A stretch of 64,000 nucleotides of DNA, taken from the NCBI GenBank assembly GCA_016708785.1, contig JADJFC010000003.1:186001-250000 (forward strand). Direction: 5' to 3'. How positions within the stretch are numbered: the first letter of the stretch is position 1; the number at the start of each line of letters is the position of its first letter. The stretch is from Bacteroidota bacterium (lineage in GTDB: Bacteria > Bacteroidota > Bacteroidia > AKYH767-A > 2013-40CM-41-45). The notes below the pieces were generated by a model. The model saw only the letters and a list, made by a program, of their open reading frames with translations. It did not search any database and was not told where the DNA came from. The position numbers and the translations under genes were made by a program. Shown one piece after another: positions 17,482 to 26,459 of this stretch.

Positions 17482-18305
17482 CGAATAATTTCCAGCTCCA
17501 CCCTTCGATCATATTTATCGCCAAGCCCCGTCCGGAAATCTCCTTTCATTCCTTTATAACTAAGTCTGGAAGATGAAATACCTTTTGAAATAAGATATGT
17601 ATATATAGTCTTTGCCCGGGCTTCGGAGAGATTTCTTTTTCCTGTATCGTGATCTAATCCGTCTAAGCCATAACTAGTACAACAAACATGTCCAAGGATA
17701 CAAATTTCATATTGTGGTTTGTTTTTTAGAGCAAGAACTAAATTGTTTAAGGCCGGAAAAGATTCTTCTAGTAATAATGTTCGTCCACCTTCAAAAAGAA
17801 TATTGTCAAGCGTAAATTTATCGCCGACTTGCATGCTGTTGGAAAAAAATTCTTGCTCAGAAGATGTAGTGTCAATAGTTTTTTCGGCAATTTTTGTTTT
17901 GTAATTTACTACAAGATCAGCCCGTCGATTATGTTTTCTTTGTCCATCGATATTAAAATTTGACCGGTCAAGTTGTACTTCTCCGTTTGCTTTTACTGTA
18001 GCAATTGCCTTTTCTTTTATTGTATGTTGAAGTAGAAAATATTTAATCGATTGCGCTCGCTCTTCAGCAAGCCGGAGATTGTACTCAAAACTTCCTCTAT
18101 CATCGCAATAGGAATTGATGGAAATTTCTATTTCAAATGTTGTGTCGATTTTTTGAATAAATTGTTTCAGTTGTTCCGTTTCATCCGAACTTATTTCACT
18201 CTTTGCTGTATTGAAAAACACAGAATGAAGAGCTATTTTCTGCGAAAAAATGGAATTGGATAACAGTATAAATCCAAGAAATAAACTGAATCTTTTTATC
18301 TTCAT
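17469..18305 (-). CDS. OmpA-family protein with two OmpA C-terminal-like domains
   Basis: 278 residues with a signal peptide (1-21). Two peptidoglycan-binding OmpA-like domains follow in tandem. The first (about 25-130) has VFFNTAKSEISSDETEQL, SINSYCDDRGSFEYNLRLAEERAQSI and the terminal RKHNRRADLVV. The second (about 160-275) has DNILFEGGRTLLLEES, GHVCCTSYGLDGLDHDTGKRNLSEARAKTI and a KYDRRVELEI end. There is no N-terminal barrel or TPR region, so it is likely a periplasmic wall-binding protein. The doublet domain is less usual than the single C-terminal one. Confidence 0.85.
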   Translation of the reverse strand: MKIKRFSLFLGFILLSNSIFSQKIALHSVFFNTAKSEISSDETEQLKQFIQKIDTTFEIEISINSYCDDRGSFEYNLRLAEERAQSIKYFLLQHTIKEKAIATVKANGEVQLDRSNFNIDGQRKHNRRADLVVNYKTKIAEKTIDTTSSEQEFFSNSMQVGDKFTLDNILFEGGRTLLLEESFPALNNLVLALKNKPQYEICILGHVCCTSYGLDGLDHDTGKRNLSEARAKTIYTYLISKGISSSRLSYKGMKGDFRTGLGDKYDRRVELEIIRINN

Positions 18306-18405
18306 TCTGATGAGGAATTGATTTTTCAGAACGGTAATTTAATCAGAAAATTCTATTTTGCTTTAACTATGCGCTGAAATTATTCAAAATTTGGAATATT
18401 TTCCA

Positions 18406-18423
18406 TCCCGATAGCTATCGGGA
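18406..18423. repeat. 18-bp palindrome TCCCGATAGCTATCGGGA, copy 3
   Basis: Third identical copy, in the intergenic region between the divergent OmpA-family and glycine-zipper genes. Confidence 0.85.
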
Positions 18424-18482
18424 TTTATTATTCATCATTAATTATTCTTAATATTACTCTGAAATTCTAAACCCAAATTGAA

Positions 18483-19052
18483 ATGAAACACACTCATTCA
18501 CTAAGGATTTTAATTTTCTCTTTCGCTTATATCGTGCTGAATATTTTAACTGTAAATGCACAAGATGTTAATGAGCGAGTTGAGTATCTTCCTGAGTTTA
18601 ATTCCAAGTCAGTGACGATTATCAATCAAACGGACACTGTCAAAGTATTGTACGTAACAGATTCAACAATTGTGGCCTGGTTAGGAAATGGCCCGTATGA
18701 TACGCTGATCTTGAAGGACCATTTAAAGATTTATCGAGTAGATAGTGTTACAAGTTTTTACCAAAGACAAAAAGGGAAAATTCTTTTAAGAACTGTGGGC
18801 TATGGTGCTGCTTTAGGAGTTGTTTCTTCTTTAACAGCAGCAGCATTTTCTGATAATGAAGAATTTGGTGCCATTGAACCCGCCTATACCGGCTTAATTG
18901 TAGGTTCAGTTACAGGTGCAGCCATAGGTTTGATTGTAGGACTTTCCAATTATCAAAAATTTATATGGACGTCCGAAAATTCAAGTCCACTGAATCTTAA
19001 AAAAGTAAAAAAATATCAGGCATGTTACTCAACGATTCCGTATCACTTGTAG
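18483..19052 (+). CDS. Exported hypothetical protein with glycine-zipper-like hydrophobic segments
   Basis: 189 residues, not recognised as a named family. Signal peptide ends near VNAQ (residue 27). A beta-like region follows (VTIINQTDTVKVLYVTDSTIVAWL), then two small-residue-rich hydrophobic segments (GYGAALGVVSSLTAAAF; TGLIVGSVTGAAIGLIVGL) with GxxxG spacing, as in glycine-zipper membrane proteins. Intergenic repeats border it on both sides. Function unknown. Confidence 0.6.
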   Translation: MKHTHSLRILIFSFAYIVLNILTVNAQDVNERVEYLPEFNSKSVTIINQTDTVKVLYVTDSTIVAWLGNGPYDTLILKDHLKIYRVDSVTSFYQRQKGKILLRTVGYGAALGVVSSLTAAAFSDNEEFGAIEPAYTGLIVGSVTGAAIGLIVGLSNYQKFIWTSENSSPLNLKKVKKYQACYSTIPYHL

Positions 19053-19090
19053 AGAAAGATTGTGGTTTTTTTTTGCCAAACAAAGTAAAC

Positions 19091-19147
19091 ATTCAGAAAT
19101 TACTTTCAAATGAAAATAATTTTATCGGAAAGTAGTGATTATTAATT
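19091..19147. repeat. 57-bp direct repeat of the tail of repeat copy A
   Basis: Nearly identical to 17334-17391 (shared core AAATTACTTTCAAATGAAAA and onward through GGAAAGTAGTGATTA), differing by one deleted G and a small change at the end. It contains a TACTTTC / GAAAGTA dyad. It also overlaps the upstream region of the next gene, so the OmpA and glycine-zipper genes are bracketed by these direct repeats. Confidence 0.8.
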
Positions 19148-19161
19148 ACTATTTTGTCTTC

Positions 19162-20331
19162 ATGATTTCACAATCCCTTTCCGAAGATAAAATCAACTAT
19201 TCTCGTCTTCTGAAATTTTTGCTATACGTTTTTATTCTTCTTGCAATTGCAATTAGTGTTCAAAAACTTTTCCAAGGAGAACGTAGTTTCTGGGGACACA
19301 CACAATCGCATTATAACAATTATGTGATCTTTAAAACTTCGTTCAAGCATCTCGTTGAACAGGTCAATCTGTATGATCTATATGAAAAGGAATATGGCGA
19401 TTTCTATAAGTACAGTCCGACGTTTGCCGTTTTAATGGCGCCGTTTTATTACATGCCTGATTGGCTGGGGCTTATCGTCTGGAATTTGTTAAATTGTCTT
19501 TTGTTGTTCTATGGAATTACGAAGATTCCGCAGTTAGCTGACAAGACTAAAGTTTTTATTCTTTCCTTTTCATTAATAGAACTGGTGACGTCAATGCAGA
19601 ATCAACAGAGTAATGCGCTCATCGCCGGGTTTTTATTGTTGGCTTTTGTATGTTTTGAAAAAGATAGAATTCCATTGGCAGCCTTGTTGATCATGCTTTG
19701 CTTCTTTATCAAACTCACAGGTATACTGGCATGTGTTTTATTTTTATTCTATGATAAGAAATGGAAATTTATTTTGTGGTCTGCATTTTGGTTTTTAATT
19801 CTTGCCACATTGCCTTTGCTATTTACCACCTTTCAAAACCTTTCTGTTCAGTATCAAAATTGGTGGAAATTGATTGTCGATGACCATACACAAAGTTATG
19901 GTATTTCCATCTTTGGGGTTATTCATTCATGGTTTGCAATCGAACCGTCTAAATTGGTGATTTTATCTTTCGGATTAATTTTGTTGCTTCTCCCTTTGGT
20001 AAAAGTGGATCGATTCAAAGAATTTAAATTTCGCTTGTTATATATTTGTTCACTTTTGATCTGGATCGTCATCTTCAATCACAAAGCGGAGTCGTCGTCT
20101 TATATTGTCGCAATTGTTGGATGTGCTTTGTGGTATTTTACTAGCGAGAAGAGCAGACTGAATTTATTTTTGATCTTACTTGCTTTTGTTTTAGTTTCAT
20201 TGTCGCCGACAGATTTGTTTCCGAAAAGCCTACGGGAGAATTTAATTGTGCCTTTTGTGTTGAAGGCAATTCCTGCTGTAATGATATGGTTGAAAATTGG
20301 TTTTGAGCAAATGAAGAAGGTGGAGGATTGA
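19162..20331 (+). CDS. GT87-like (DUF2029) polyprenol-phosphate-mannose-dependent glycosyltransferase
   Basis: 389 residues from ATG 19162 (a GTG at 19135 is in frame but lies in the repeat). About ten hydrophobic helices with a first periplasmic loop containing NNYVIFKTSFKHLVEQVNLYDLYEKEYGDFYKYSPTFA, which fits the YxxD...YKYSP pattern of DUF2029/GT87 GT-C mannosyltransferases. Later motifs: QNQQSNALIAGFLLLAF and FFIKLTG. Likely transfers a sugar from a lipid-phosphate donor on the outer face of the inner membrane. Acceptor unknown. Confidence 0.8.
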   Translation: MISQSLSEDKINYSRLLKFLLYVFILLAIAISVQKLFQGERSFWGHTQSHYNNYVIFKTSFKHLVEQVNLYDLYEKEYGDFYKYSPTFAVLMAPFYYMPDWLGLIVWNLLNCLLLFYGITKIPQLADKTKVFILSFSLIELVTSMQNQQSNALIAGFLLLAFVCFEKDRIPLAALLIMLCFFIKLTGILACVLFLFYDKKWKFILWSAFWFLILATLPLLFTTFQNLSVQYQNWWKLIVDDHTQSYGISIFGVIHSWFAIEPSKLVILSFGLILLLLPLVKVDRFKEFKFRLLYICSLLIWIVIFNHKAESSSYIVAIVGCALWYFTSEKSRLNLFLILLAFVLVSLSPTDLFPKSLRENLIVPFVLKAIPAVMIWLKIGFEQMKKVED

Positions 20332-20389
20332 TAGAGGCGCGATTAGCTTGGGGGGTAGGACTTTGTATCGGTAGCGGCACCGATATGCC

Positions 20390-20525
20390 GTCCCTACGGG
20401 ACTTGCGCCGTTACTCTTATTTTTCTTGGTACCGATAGTTCGTCCCTACGGGACTTGTGATACGGAGATTTGACATTGGGGTGTCCCTGCGGGACAATGA
20501 TAATGATGAACGTGTCCTTGCGGGA
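20390..20525. repeat. Cluster of GTCCCTACGGGAC palindromic repeats
   Basis: Four copies: 20390-20402 and 20442-20454 identical (GTCCCTACGGGAC), 20483-20495 with one change (GTCCCTGCGGGAC), and 20514-20525 more diverged, with a half copy near 20543. Spacing falls 52, 41, 31 bases. They lie between the converging GT87-like gene and metG and resemble REP-type elements; the rest of this ~300-base gap is low-complexity TTAAACC/AAACTTTG sequence with no gene. Confidence 0.75.
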
Positions 20526-20630
20526 AATCGATAAGGAGAAACGTGTCCCTTAAACTAATTAAACCCCTTAAACTTTAAACTTTGAACAGTAAACTTTGAG
20601 CAATGAACCTTGCTAGCCCCTAAAGGGAAC

Positions 20631-22682
20631 TTACTTAACTCCGGCACCATTCTCCATACTTTTAACAGGAGAAACAAAAGCCAATTCACCATTCGCATTT
20701 TCGGCCATCAATATCATTCCTTGCGATTCAATACCTTTTATTTTTCGCGGTTCAAGATTTACTAGTATGGTTACTTGCTGACCGATTATGTTTTCAGGTT
20801 TGTAATGTTCGGCTATTCCACTTACAACAGTGCGTTGATCAATACCTGTATCGATCGTAAGTTTCATCAGTTTGTCGGTCTTTGGTACGCGCTCTGCTGT
20901 CAGAATTGTTCCAACACGGATATCCATCTTCGAAAAATCGTCGAATGATGTAGAAGGTTTTGCTGCATGAGCTTGAGCAACAGGTGCAGCTGCAACATTA
21001 GCAGCTTTACTTGCATTCAATTTGTTGATCTGAAATTCAATTGCCTCGTCTTCTATTTTGTCAAACAACAATGATGCTTCTCCTAATTGATGTCCCGGTT
21101 TGAATAACATCTTGCCATGAAAATCATCCCACTTCGATGCTTTCAGATTCAACATCTTTAGAAGTTTTTCTGATGAGAATGGAAGGAATGGCTGCATGCA
21201 ATTAGCCAATGCTGCTGCGATTTCCAATGAAACAGCGAGAATCGTTTCAACACGTTTTGGATCTGTCGCTTGAATCTTCCAAGGTTCATTGTCTGCAAGA
21301 TATTTGTTTCCTGTGCGTGCAAGATTCATCAATTCAAATAATGCATCACGGAAACGATAACCTAAAATATTCTCTTTTATCTTCGATGGAATAGCTTTCA
21401 TCGCTTGAATGCACAATTTGTCTTCTGCATTGAGTTCATGCATTGACGGCGTTTTTCCTTCGTAATATTTTTGTGTTAAAACTAAAGTTCTGTTGATGAA
21501 ATTGCCAAGTATAGCGACTAACTCATTATTGTTTCTCGCCTGAAAATCTTTCCACGTAAAATCATTGTCTTTATTTTCAGGTGCTGTTGCACAAAGAACA
21601 TAACGTAATACATCTTGTTTGTTTGGAAATTCTTCCAGGTATTCGTGAAGCCAAACCGCCCAGTTTCTGGAAGTGGAAATTTTATCTCCTTCCAGATTCA
21701 GGAATTCATTCGATGGAACATTTTCCGGCAAAATAAAATCACCATGCGCTTTTAACATTGCCGGGAAAATGATGCAATGGAAAACGATGTTGTCTTTTCC
21801 AATAAAATGAAGTAACCGTGCATCTTTATTCTGCCAATATTTTTTCCAGCCTTCCGGATCATTCCGTTCTACGAAAAGTGCTTTTGTTGCTGAGATATAA
21901 CCAATAGGTGCATCAAACCAAACATATAAGACTTTTCCTTTTGCTTCCGGTAATGGAACAGGAACGCCCCAATCCAGATCACGAGTCACCGCTCGCGGTT
22001 GTAATCCTTGATCCAACCACGATTTACATTGACCAAATACATTATTCTTCCAATCACCTTCGTGTGAACGAATCCATGTGTCAAGCCATTCTCCTTGAAT
22101 TTTGTCAAGTGGTAAATACCAGTGTTTCGTTTTACGTTTTATAGGAGGCTTTCCACTTAGTTGCGAATGAGGATTGATCAGATCGTCAGGCGATAAACTC
22201 TTTCCGCACTTCTCACATTGATCTCCGTATGCATTCGTATTGCCGCAGTTCGGGCAAGTTCCTGTAATGTATCTGTCTGCTAGGAAAGTATTCGCTTCCT
22301 CGTCGTAATATTGCTCGCTTTCTGCTACAGTGAAAATGCCTTTGTCATAAATAACTTTGAAAAAATCTGCAGCAGTCTCGTAATGGATCTTTTCTGATGT
22401 TCTGTGATAGATGTCGAATGAAATTCCAATATCTGCAAAACTCTTTTTTATGATTGAATGGTATTTGTCTACCACTTGCTGCGGTGTAATTCCTTCCTTA
22501 CGAGCACGTAAAGTAATCGGAACACCATGCTCATCTGAACCACAAATGAAAACAACATCTTCATTCATCATTCTTAAAAAACGTACGTAAATATCTGAAG
22601 GTAAATATGCACCTGCCAAATGTCCGATGTGAACCGGACCATTTGCATAAGGTAATGCTGCTGTGACTATTGTTGGTTTCAT
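20631..22682 (-). CDS. metG: Methionyl-tRNA synthetase
   Basis: 683 residues from ATG 22682 (an ATG seven codons upstream adds an atypical extension). Charges tRNA-Met and tRNA-fMet. The class I HIGH motif is in PYANGPVHIGHLAG (residues 11-24); the knuckle zinc site is CPNC ... CEKC; the KMSKS equivalent reads GDKISTSRN near residue 330, which is the usual Bacteroidota form. A C-terminal EMAP/Trbp111-like tRNA-binding domain (FSKMDIRVGTILTAERVP ... KIKGIESQGMILMA) follows an alanine-rich linker. Divergent from the carboxypeptidase gene. Confidence 0.97.
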   Translation of the reverse strand: MKPTIVTAALPYANGPVHIGHLAGAYLPSDIYVRFLRMMNEDVVFICGSDEHGVPITLRARKEGITPQQVVDKYHSIIKKSFADIGISFDIYHRTSEKIHYETAADFFKVIYDKGIFTVAESEQYYDEEANTFLADRYITGTCPNCGNTNAYGDQCEKCGKSLSPDDLINPHSQLSGKPPIKRKTKHWYLPLDKIQGEWLDTWIRSHEGDWKNNVFGQCKSWLDQGLQPRAVTRDLDWGVPVPLPEAKGKVLYVWFDAPIGYISATKALFVERNDPEGWKKYWQNKDARLLHFIGKDNIVFHCIIFPAMLKAHGDFILPENVPSNEFLNLEGDKISTSRNWAVWLHEYLEEFPNKQDVLRYVLCATAPENKDNDFTWKDFQARNNNELVAILGNFINRTLVLTQKYYEGKTPSMHELNAEDKLCIQAMKAIPSKIKENILGYRFRDALFELMNLARTGNKYLADNEPWKIQATDPKRVETILAVSLEIAAALANCMQPFLPFSSEKLLKMLNLKASKWDDFHGKMLFKPGHQLGEASLLFDKIEDEAIEFQINKLNASKAANVAAAPVAQAHAAKPSTSFDDFSKMDIRVGTILTAERVPKTDKLMKLTIDTGIDQRTVVSGIAEHYKPENIIGQQVTILVNLEPRKIKGIESQGMILMAENANGELAFVSPVKSMENGAGVK

Positions 22683-22781
22683 AAGGTGGTTGGGATTGTT
22701 CAAAACCGATGTTGAATATTCAGCATAGATTAAACGTGAATCCCCGAACTTTAAAGTAATTTCGCAGACAAAGATAGAAAT

Positions 22782-23699
22782 ATGATCCGACCTCCATACT
22801 TGAAAGAAGGAGATACTGTAGCAATTGTTTCAACGGCCCGAAAAGTATCAAAATTCGAAATTAAACCTGCCATCGACCTGTTAAAAAGCTGGGGACTTGA
22901 GGTCCAGACAGGAAAGAACCTGTACAAAGAAGATAACCAGTTTGCGGGAACTGACGAAGATAGAACCGGTGACTTACAACGAGCGCTCAATAACAAAAAT
23001 GTTCAGGCTGTGCTATTTGCGCGCGGAGGTTATGGGACTGTGAGAGTGATTGACAATATTGACTGGAAAAAATTTATCAAACAACCAAAATGGCTGATCG
23101 GCTATAGTGATATCACGGTGGTACATTCTCATGTTCATAAACATTGTATGGTTCAAACCATGCATGCACCAATGTCATTGAATATTCCAAAACTTAGCGC
23201 TCCTTGTCTTCAGGTTTTTAAAGAAACCCTTTTCGGCAAGCCGCTTCGATATTCTTCGTCGAAACAATTACCTGCTTTGGAAAAATTAAACCGCAAAGGA
23301 AAAGCAAAAGGTCGGCTTGTGGGTGGAAACCTATCGATTTTATATAGCATGGCAGGAACGCCTTCCGAAATTGATACTGCAGGAAAAATATTATTCCTCG
23401 AAGACCTTGATGAATACCTTTATCACATTGACAGAATGATGATGAATCTAAAACGCAGCGGCAAGTTGAAAGATCTTGCAGGACTGATCGTTGGCGGTAT
23501 GACAGAAATGAAAGACAATCCAATCCCTTTTGGCAAAACTGCTGAAGAGATCATTCATGATGCAGTGAAAGAATTTAGCTTTCCGGTGATATATGGATTT
23601 CCGGCAGGACATATTCCTAATAATTTTCCACTGATCATGGGTAGTGAAGTGACATTAAATGTAACAGATAAAATGGAATTGAGTTTTCACAATGGTTGA
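22782..23699 (+). CDS. LD-carboxypeptidase (S66 family, LdcA/MccF-like)
   Basis: 305 residues, no signal peptide. S66 enzymes cleave the L,D-bond of murein tetrapeptides during recycling, or self-immunity substrates in MccF. Features: N-terminal PPYLKEGDTVAIVSTARKVS, FARGGYGTVRVIDNIDW, the nucleophile Ser in WLIGYSDITVVHS, the Glu in LFLEDLDEYLYHIDRM and the His in GFPAGHIPNNFPLIMG completing the Ser-Glu-His set. The next gene overlaps by eight bases, so translation is probably coupled. Confidence 0.92.
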   Translation: MIRPPYLKEGDTVAIVSTARKVSKFEIKPAIDLLKSWGLEVQTGKNLYKEDNQFAGTDEDRTGDLQRALNNKNVQAVLFARGGYGTVRVIDNIDWKKFIKQPKWLIGYSDITVVHSHVHKHCMVQTMHAPMSLNIPKLSAPCLQVFKETLFGKPLRYSSSKQLPALEKLNRKGKAKGRLVGGNLSILYSMAGTPSEIDTAGKILFLEDLDEYLYHIDRMMMNLKRSGKLKDLAGLIVGGMTEMKDNPIPFGKTAEEIIHDAVKEFSFPVIYGFPAGHIPNNFPLIMGSEVTLNVTDKMELSFHNG

Positions 23700-24054
23700 T
23701 GCAAAAGAACTTGGAAAGTTAGGGGAGAAATTAGCGGCGGAAGAACTTTCAAAAAAGGGATATAAGTTGCTGACCAAAAATTTCTTTTATGATCATAAAG
23801 AAGTTGACATCATCTGCGAACATGAAGGACAAATTGTTTTTGTAGAAGTCAAAACCCGTATGAGTCCTTATCTAAGCGATCCTGCATTGCTCGTTCCGAT
23901 AAAAAAGCAAAAGCAAATTATCAAAGTCGCAGATTTTTACCTGAAAGAATTTTTTCCCGACTATGAAGCACGTTTTGATATCATTATTGTCATTACGAAC
24001 AATGAATATACACGGCAGGAGCATATTGTGGATGCGTTTTATCCGATGGTTTGA
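23692..24054 (+). CDS. yraN: YraN family protein (UPF0102, endonuclease-like fold)
   Basis: 120 residues. Matches the UPF0102/YraN pattern: LGKLGEKLAAEELSKKGY, NFFYDHKEVDIICEHEGQIVFVEVKTR (the D...EVK motif of restriction-endonuclease-like folds) and a C-terminal FDIIIVI. Function is unsettled; a nuclease role is inferred from fold only. Overlaps the LD-carboxypeptidase gene by eight bases. Confidence 0.93.
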   Translation: MVDAKELGKLGEKLAAEELSKKGYKLLTKNFFYDHKEVDIICEHEGQIVFVEVKTRMSPYLSDPALLVPIKKQKQIIKVADFYLKEFFPDYEARFDIIIVITNNEYTRQEHIVDAFYPMV

Positions 24055-24242
24055 TTTTGGTAAGTGGTAATTGGTAAGTGGTGAGTGGCACTATTTTCTT
24101 AATTGGACCATTATTACTTTAAATTACCTGAGTGAAGTAATAGACTTGATTGAAAACATGCAATTGATTTGATATCAGTAGTGCGAATCACCACTTACTA
24201 CTTACTACTCACAATTTCGCCGAAAAAGCTTACCTTCGCCGG

Positions 24243-26384
24243 ATGAAAAAAACAGGCAGGTCCTCAGCAGGCAGGACAGGTTCTTCTTCGAAATCAGGCG
24301 GAAAACGCTCTTTTTCTAAAGGTAGTGGAGGAAAAAGTGGTGGTAAACGAGCATATGGTGCCTCGTCGAGCAGCGAAAAACCGCGATTTAGCAAGAGTTC
24401 AGATGGTCCAAGCGATCGTCGCAGTACCAGAAGTGATGACAGAAGTAGCGACAGACCGGGAAGAAAATCTTACGGCGAGGAAGCTCCAAAGCGTCCATAC
24501 AACAGAGGCGAAGGCAGTACAGGTTGGCCGAAAACGTCAAGATCATTCGACGAAAAACCAAAAAGAGCATATGCACCCAGAGACGATAGACGAACATCGA
24601 GTAATGATGATGCGCCAAAACGTCCATATAACAGAGGTGAAGGAAGTAGTGATCGTCCAAGATCAACACGATCATTTGGCGATGAACCAAGACGTCCATC
24701 AAGAGAAGGAAGCACTGAACGTTCTCGTTCAAGCGAAGACTCTCAAAAAAGACCATACAACAGAGGCGGAAGTACTAGCGGTCGTCCGAAAACATCAAGA
24801 TCATTCGATGAAAAACCGAAACGTCCATACACTAGACGTGATGATACAGAAACACCAAGAGACGACAGACGTACACCAAGTGGAGAAGTTCCATTCAGTG
24901 ATCGTCCACGAACTTCGCGATCATTCGAAGATCGTCCGAAACGTCCGTATGTAAAACGTGACGATTCCGATTCGCCAAGAGAAGAAAGACGATCAACTGG
25001 AGATGATGAATCTCCAAAACGTCCATATACAAGAGGTGAAGGCACTGATGATCGTCCAAGAAGATCAAGTTCATCAGACGAACGTCCAAAACGTGCATAC
25101 GATAAAGGCGAATACAAGTCACCATCGAGAGATGATAAACGCAGATCAAATTTCGGTGAGCGTCCAAAGACGTCTCGTTCATTTGATGATAAACCAAAAC
25201 GTGCATATACAAAACGTGATGATTCATCTCCTTCGAGAGATGAGCGTCCGCGTCGTTCATTCGATGAAACAGCACCAAAAAGAAATTACAACAAAAGAGA
25301 AGGCGGCGATGAGCGGCCTCCTACATTTGGTAGAGATATAACACCCGATGCTGAACGTCCCGCACGTAGAGCATTTAACGATGATGCACCGAAAAGTGAA
25401 TTTGATCGGAGCAAGCGAAGAACATCTTCAACAGGTTCCCGCGATGCAGGTGGAAGAGGTGGTTCAAGAGGCGAACGACCGGCAGGTAGAAGTTCTGCAG
25501 GAAGTCGTGGAGGATCATTCGACAAGAAACCATCTTTCAGAGGAAAGAAGGATGAAGGAGAATTCGGAGCAACGAAGTGGAATCGTAAAGAGTCAGCCGG
25601 ATTTTACGGCGAGAAGAAAAAATCTTCTCCTGCACGACCGAAATCTGATATTGATGATGGTTCTACACGTTTAAATAAATTCATTGCCAATGCAGGAATC
25701 TGTTCACGTCGTGAAGCAGATGAAATGATTGAAGCCGGTGTGATTTCCATCAATGGGAAAGTGATCACTGAAATGGGTTACAAAGTGATGCCAGGCGATG
25801 AAGTAAAATACAATGGCGAAACACTACGTGGTGAGAGTATGGTTTATATTCTTTTGAATAAGCCAAAAGATTTTATCACGACAACGGAAGATCCGGAAGA
25901 TCGTAAAACGGTAATGGGACTTATTGCGAAAGCATGTAAGGAACGTGTTTATCCTGTAGGACGATTAGATAGAAACACAACAGGTGTTCTTCTATTTACA
26001 AACGATGGCGACCTTGCAAGAAAGCTGACGCATCCTTCTTTCCAGATGGAGAAAGTTTATCAAGTGGAATTAGATAAGAATCTGAAGACTCAAGATATGG
26101 AAGCAATCACTGAAGGTTTGAAGTTAGAAGATGGTCCCATTAAAGTTGACAACATTCTTTATGCAGGAAATGGTGAAGACAGAAATGTAGTTGGAGTAGA
26201 ATTGCATTCAGGCAAGAACCGTATTGTAAGAAGAATATTCGAACACTTAGGTTACGAAGTAAAAAAACTTGACCGTGTTATTTTCGCAGGACTTACTAAA
26301 AAAGATCTTCCTAGAGGAAGATGGAGATTCCTTACAGATATGGAAGTTGCTTCATTGAAAATGATGACGAGCAAAACGAAATAA
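24243..26384 (+). CDS. rRNA pseudouridine synthase (RluB/RsuA family) with long disordered N-terminus
   Basis: 713 residues. The C-terminal ~240 residues are a complete RsuA/RluB-type enzyme: an S4 RNA-binding domain (TRLNKFIANAGICSRREADEMI, from about 475), then the catalytic domain with the nucleophile Asp in YPVGRLDRNTTGVLLFTNDG and KVYQVEL and SGKNRIVRRIFEHLGY. It should isomerise a uridine in 23S or 16S rRNA. The first ~470 residues are low complexity, rich in Arg, Asp, Ser, Lys and Pro, with about ten imperfect copies of a block around RSFDEKPKRPY and RPYNRGEGS. That extension is much longer than the enzyme and is probably an RNA-contacting disordered region. Confidence 0.9.
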   Translation: MKKTGRSSAGRTGSSSKSGGKRSFSKGSGGKSGGKRAYGASSSSEKPRFSKSSDGPSDRRSTRSDDRSSDRPGRKSYGEEAPKRPYNRGEGSTGWPKTSRSFDEKPKRAYAPRDDRRTSSNDDAPKRPYNRGEGSSDRPRSTRSFGDEPRRPSREGSTERSRSSEDSQKRPYNRGGSTSGRPKTSRSFDEKPKRPYTRRDDTETPRDDRRTPSGEVPFSDRPRTSRSFEDRPKRPYVKRDDSDSPREERRSTGDDESPKRPYTRGEGTDDRPRRSSSSDERPKRAYDKGEYKSPSRDDKRRSNFGERPKTSRSFDDKPKRAYTKRDDSSPSRDERPRRSFDETAPKRNYNKREGGDERPPTFGRDITPDAERPARRAFNDDAPKSEFDRSKRRTSSTGSRDAGGRGGSRGERPAGRSSAGSRGGSFDKKPSFRGKKDEGEFGATKWNRKESAGFYGEKKKSSPARPKSDIDDGSTRLNKFIANAGICSRREADEMIEAGVISINGKVITEMGYKVMPGDEVKYNGETLRGESMVYILLNKPKDFITTTEDPEDRKTVMGLIAKACKERVYPVGRLDRNTTGVLLFTNDGDLARKLTHPSFQMEKVYQVELDKNLKTQDMEAITEGLKLEDGPIKVDNILYAGNGEDRNVVGVELHSGKNRIVRRIFEHLGYEVKKLDRVIFAGLTKKDLPRGRWRFLTDMEVASLKMMTSKTK

Positions 26385-26409
26385 TTTTATATTTCATCTG
26401 AATAATTTG

Positions 26410-26440
26410 AAAAGCCTGGAGAATATTTCTTCAGGCTTTT
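26410..26440 (+). terminator. Intrinsic terminator of the pseudouridine synthase gene
   Basis: Nine-base stem AAAAGCCTG / CAGGCTTTT with a 13-base loop followed by more T, 26 bases after the stop codon. Confidence 0.9.
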
Positions 26441-26459
26441 TTTTACGTTAAAGCTTGTC

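Noticed and set aside
21650..21720. KISTS in place of KMSKS in MetG as a possible inactive enzyme
   Set aside because: The variant is the usual form in Bacteroidota MetG and all other motifs are intact.
24325..25674. Several overlapping frames on both strands in the pseudouridine synthase N-terminus
   Set aside because: Repeat-rich charged sequence leaves other frames open; no start, RBS or family support.
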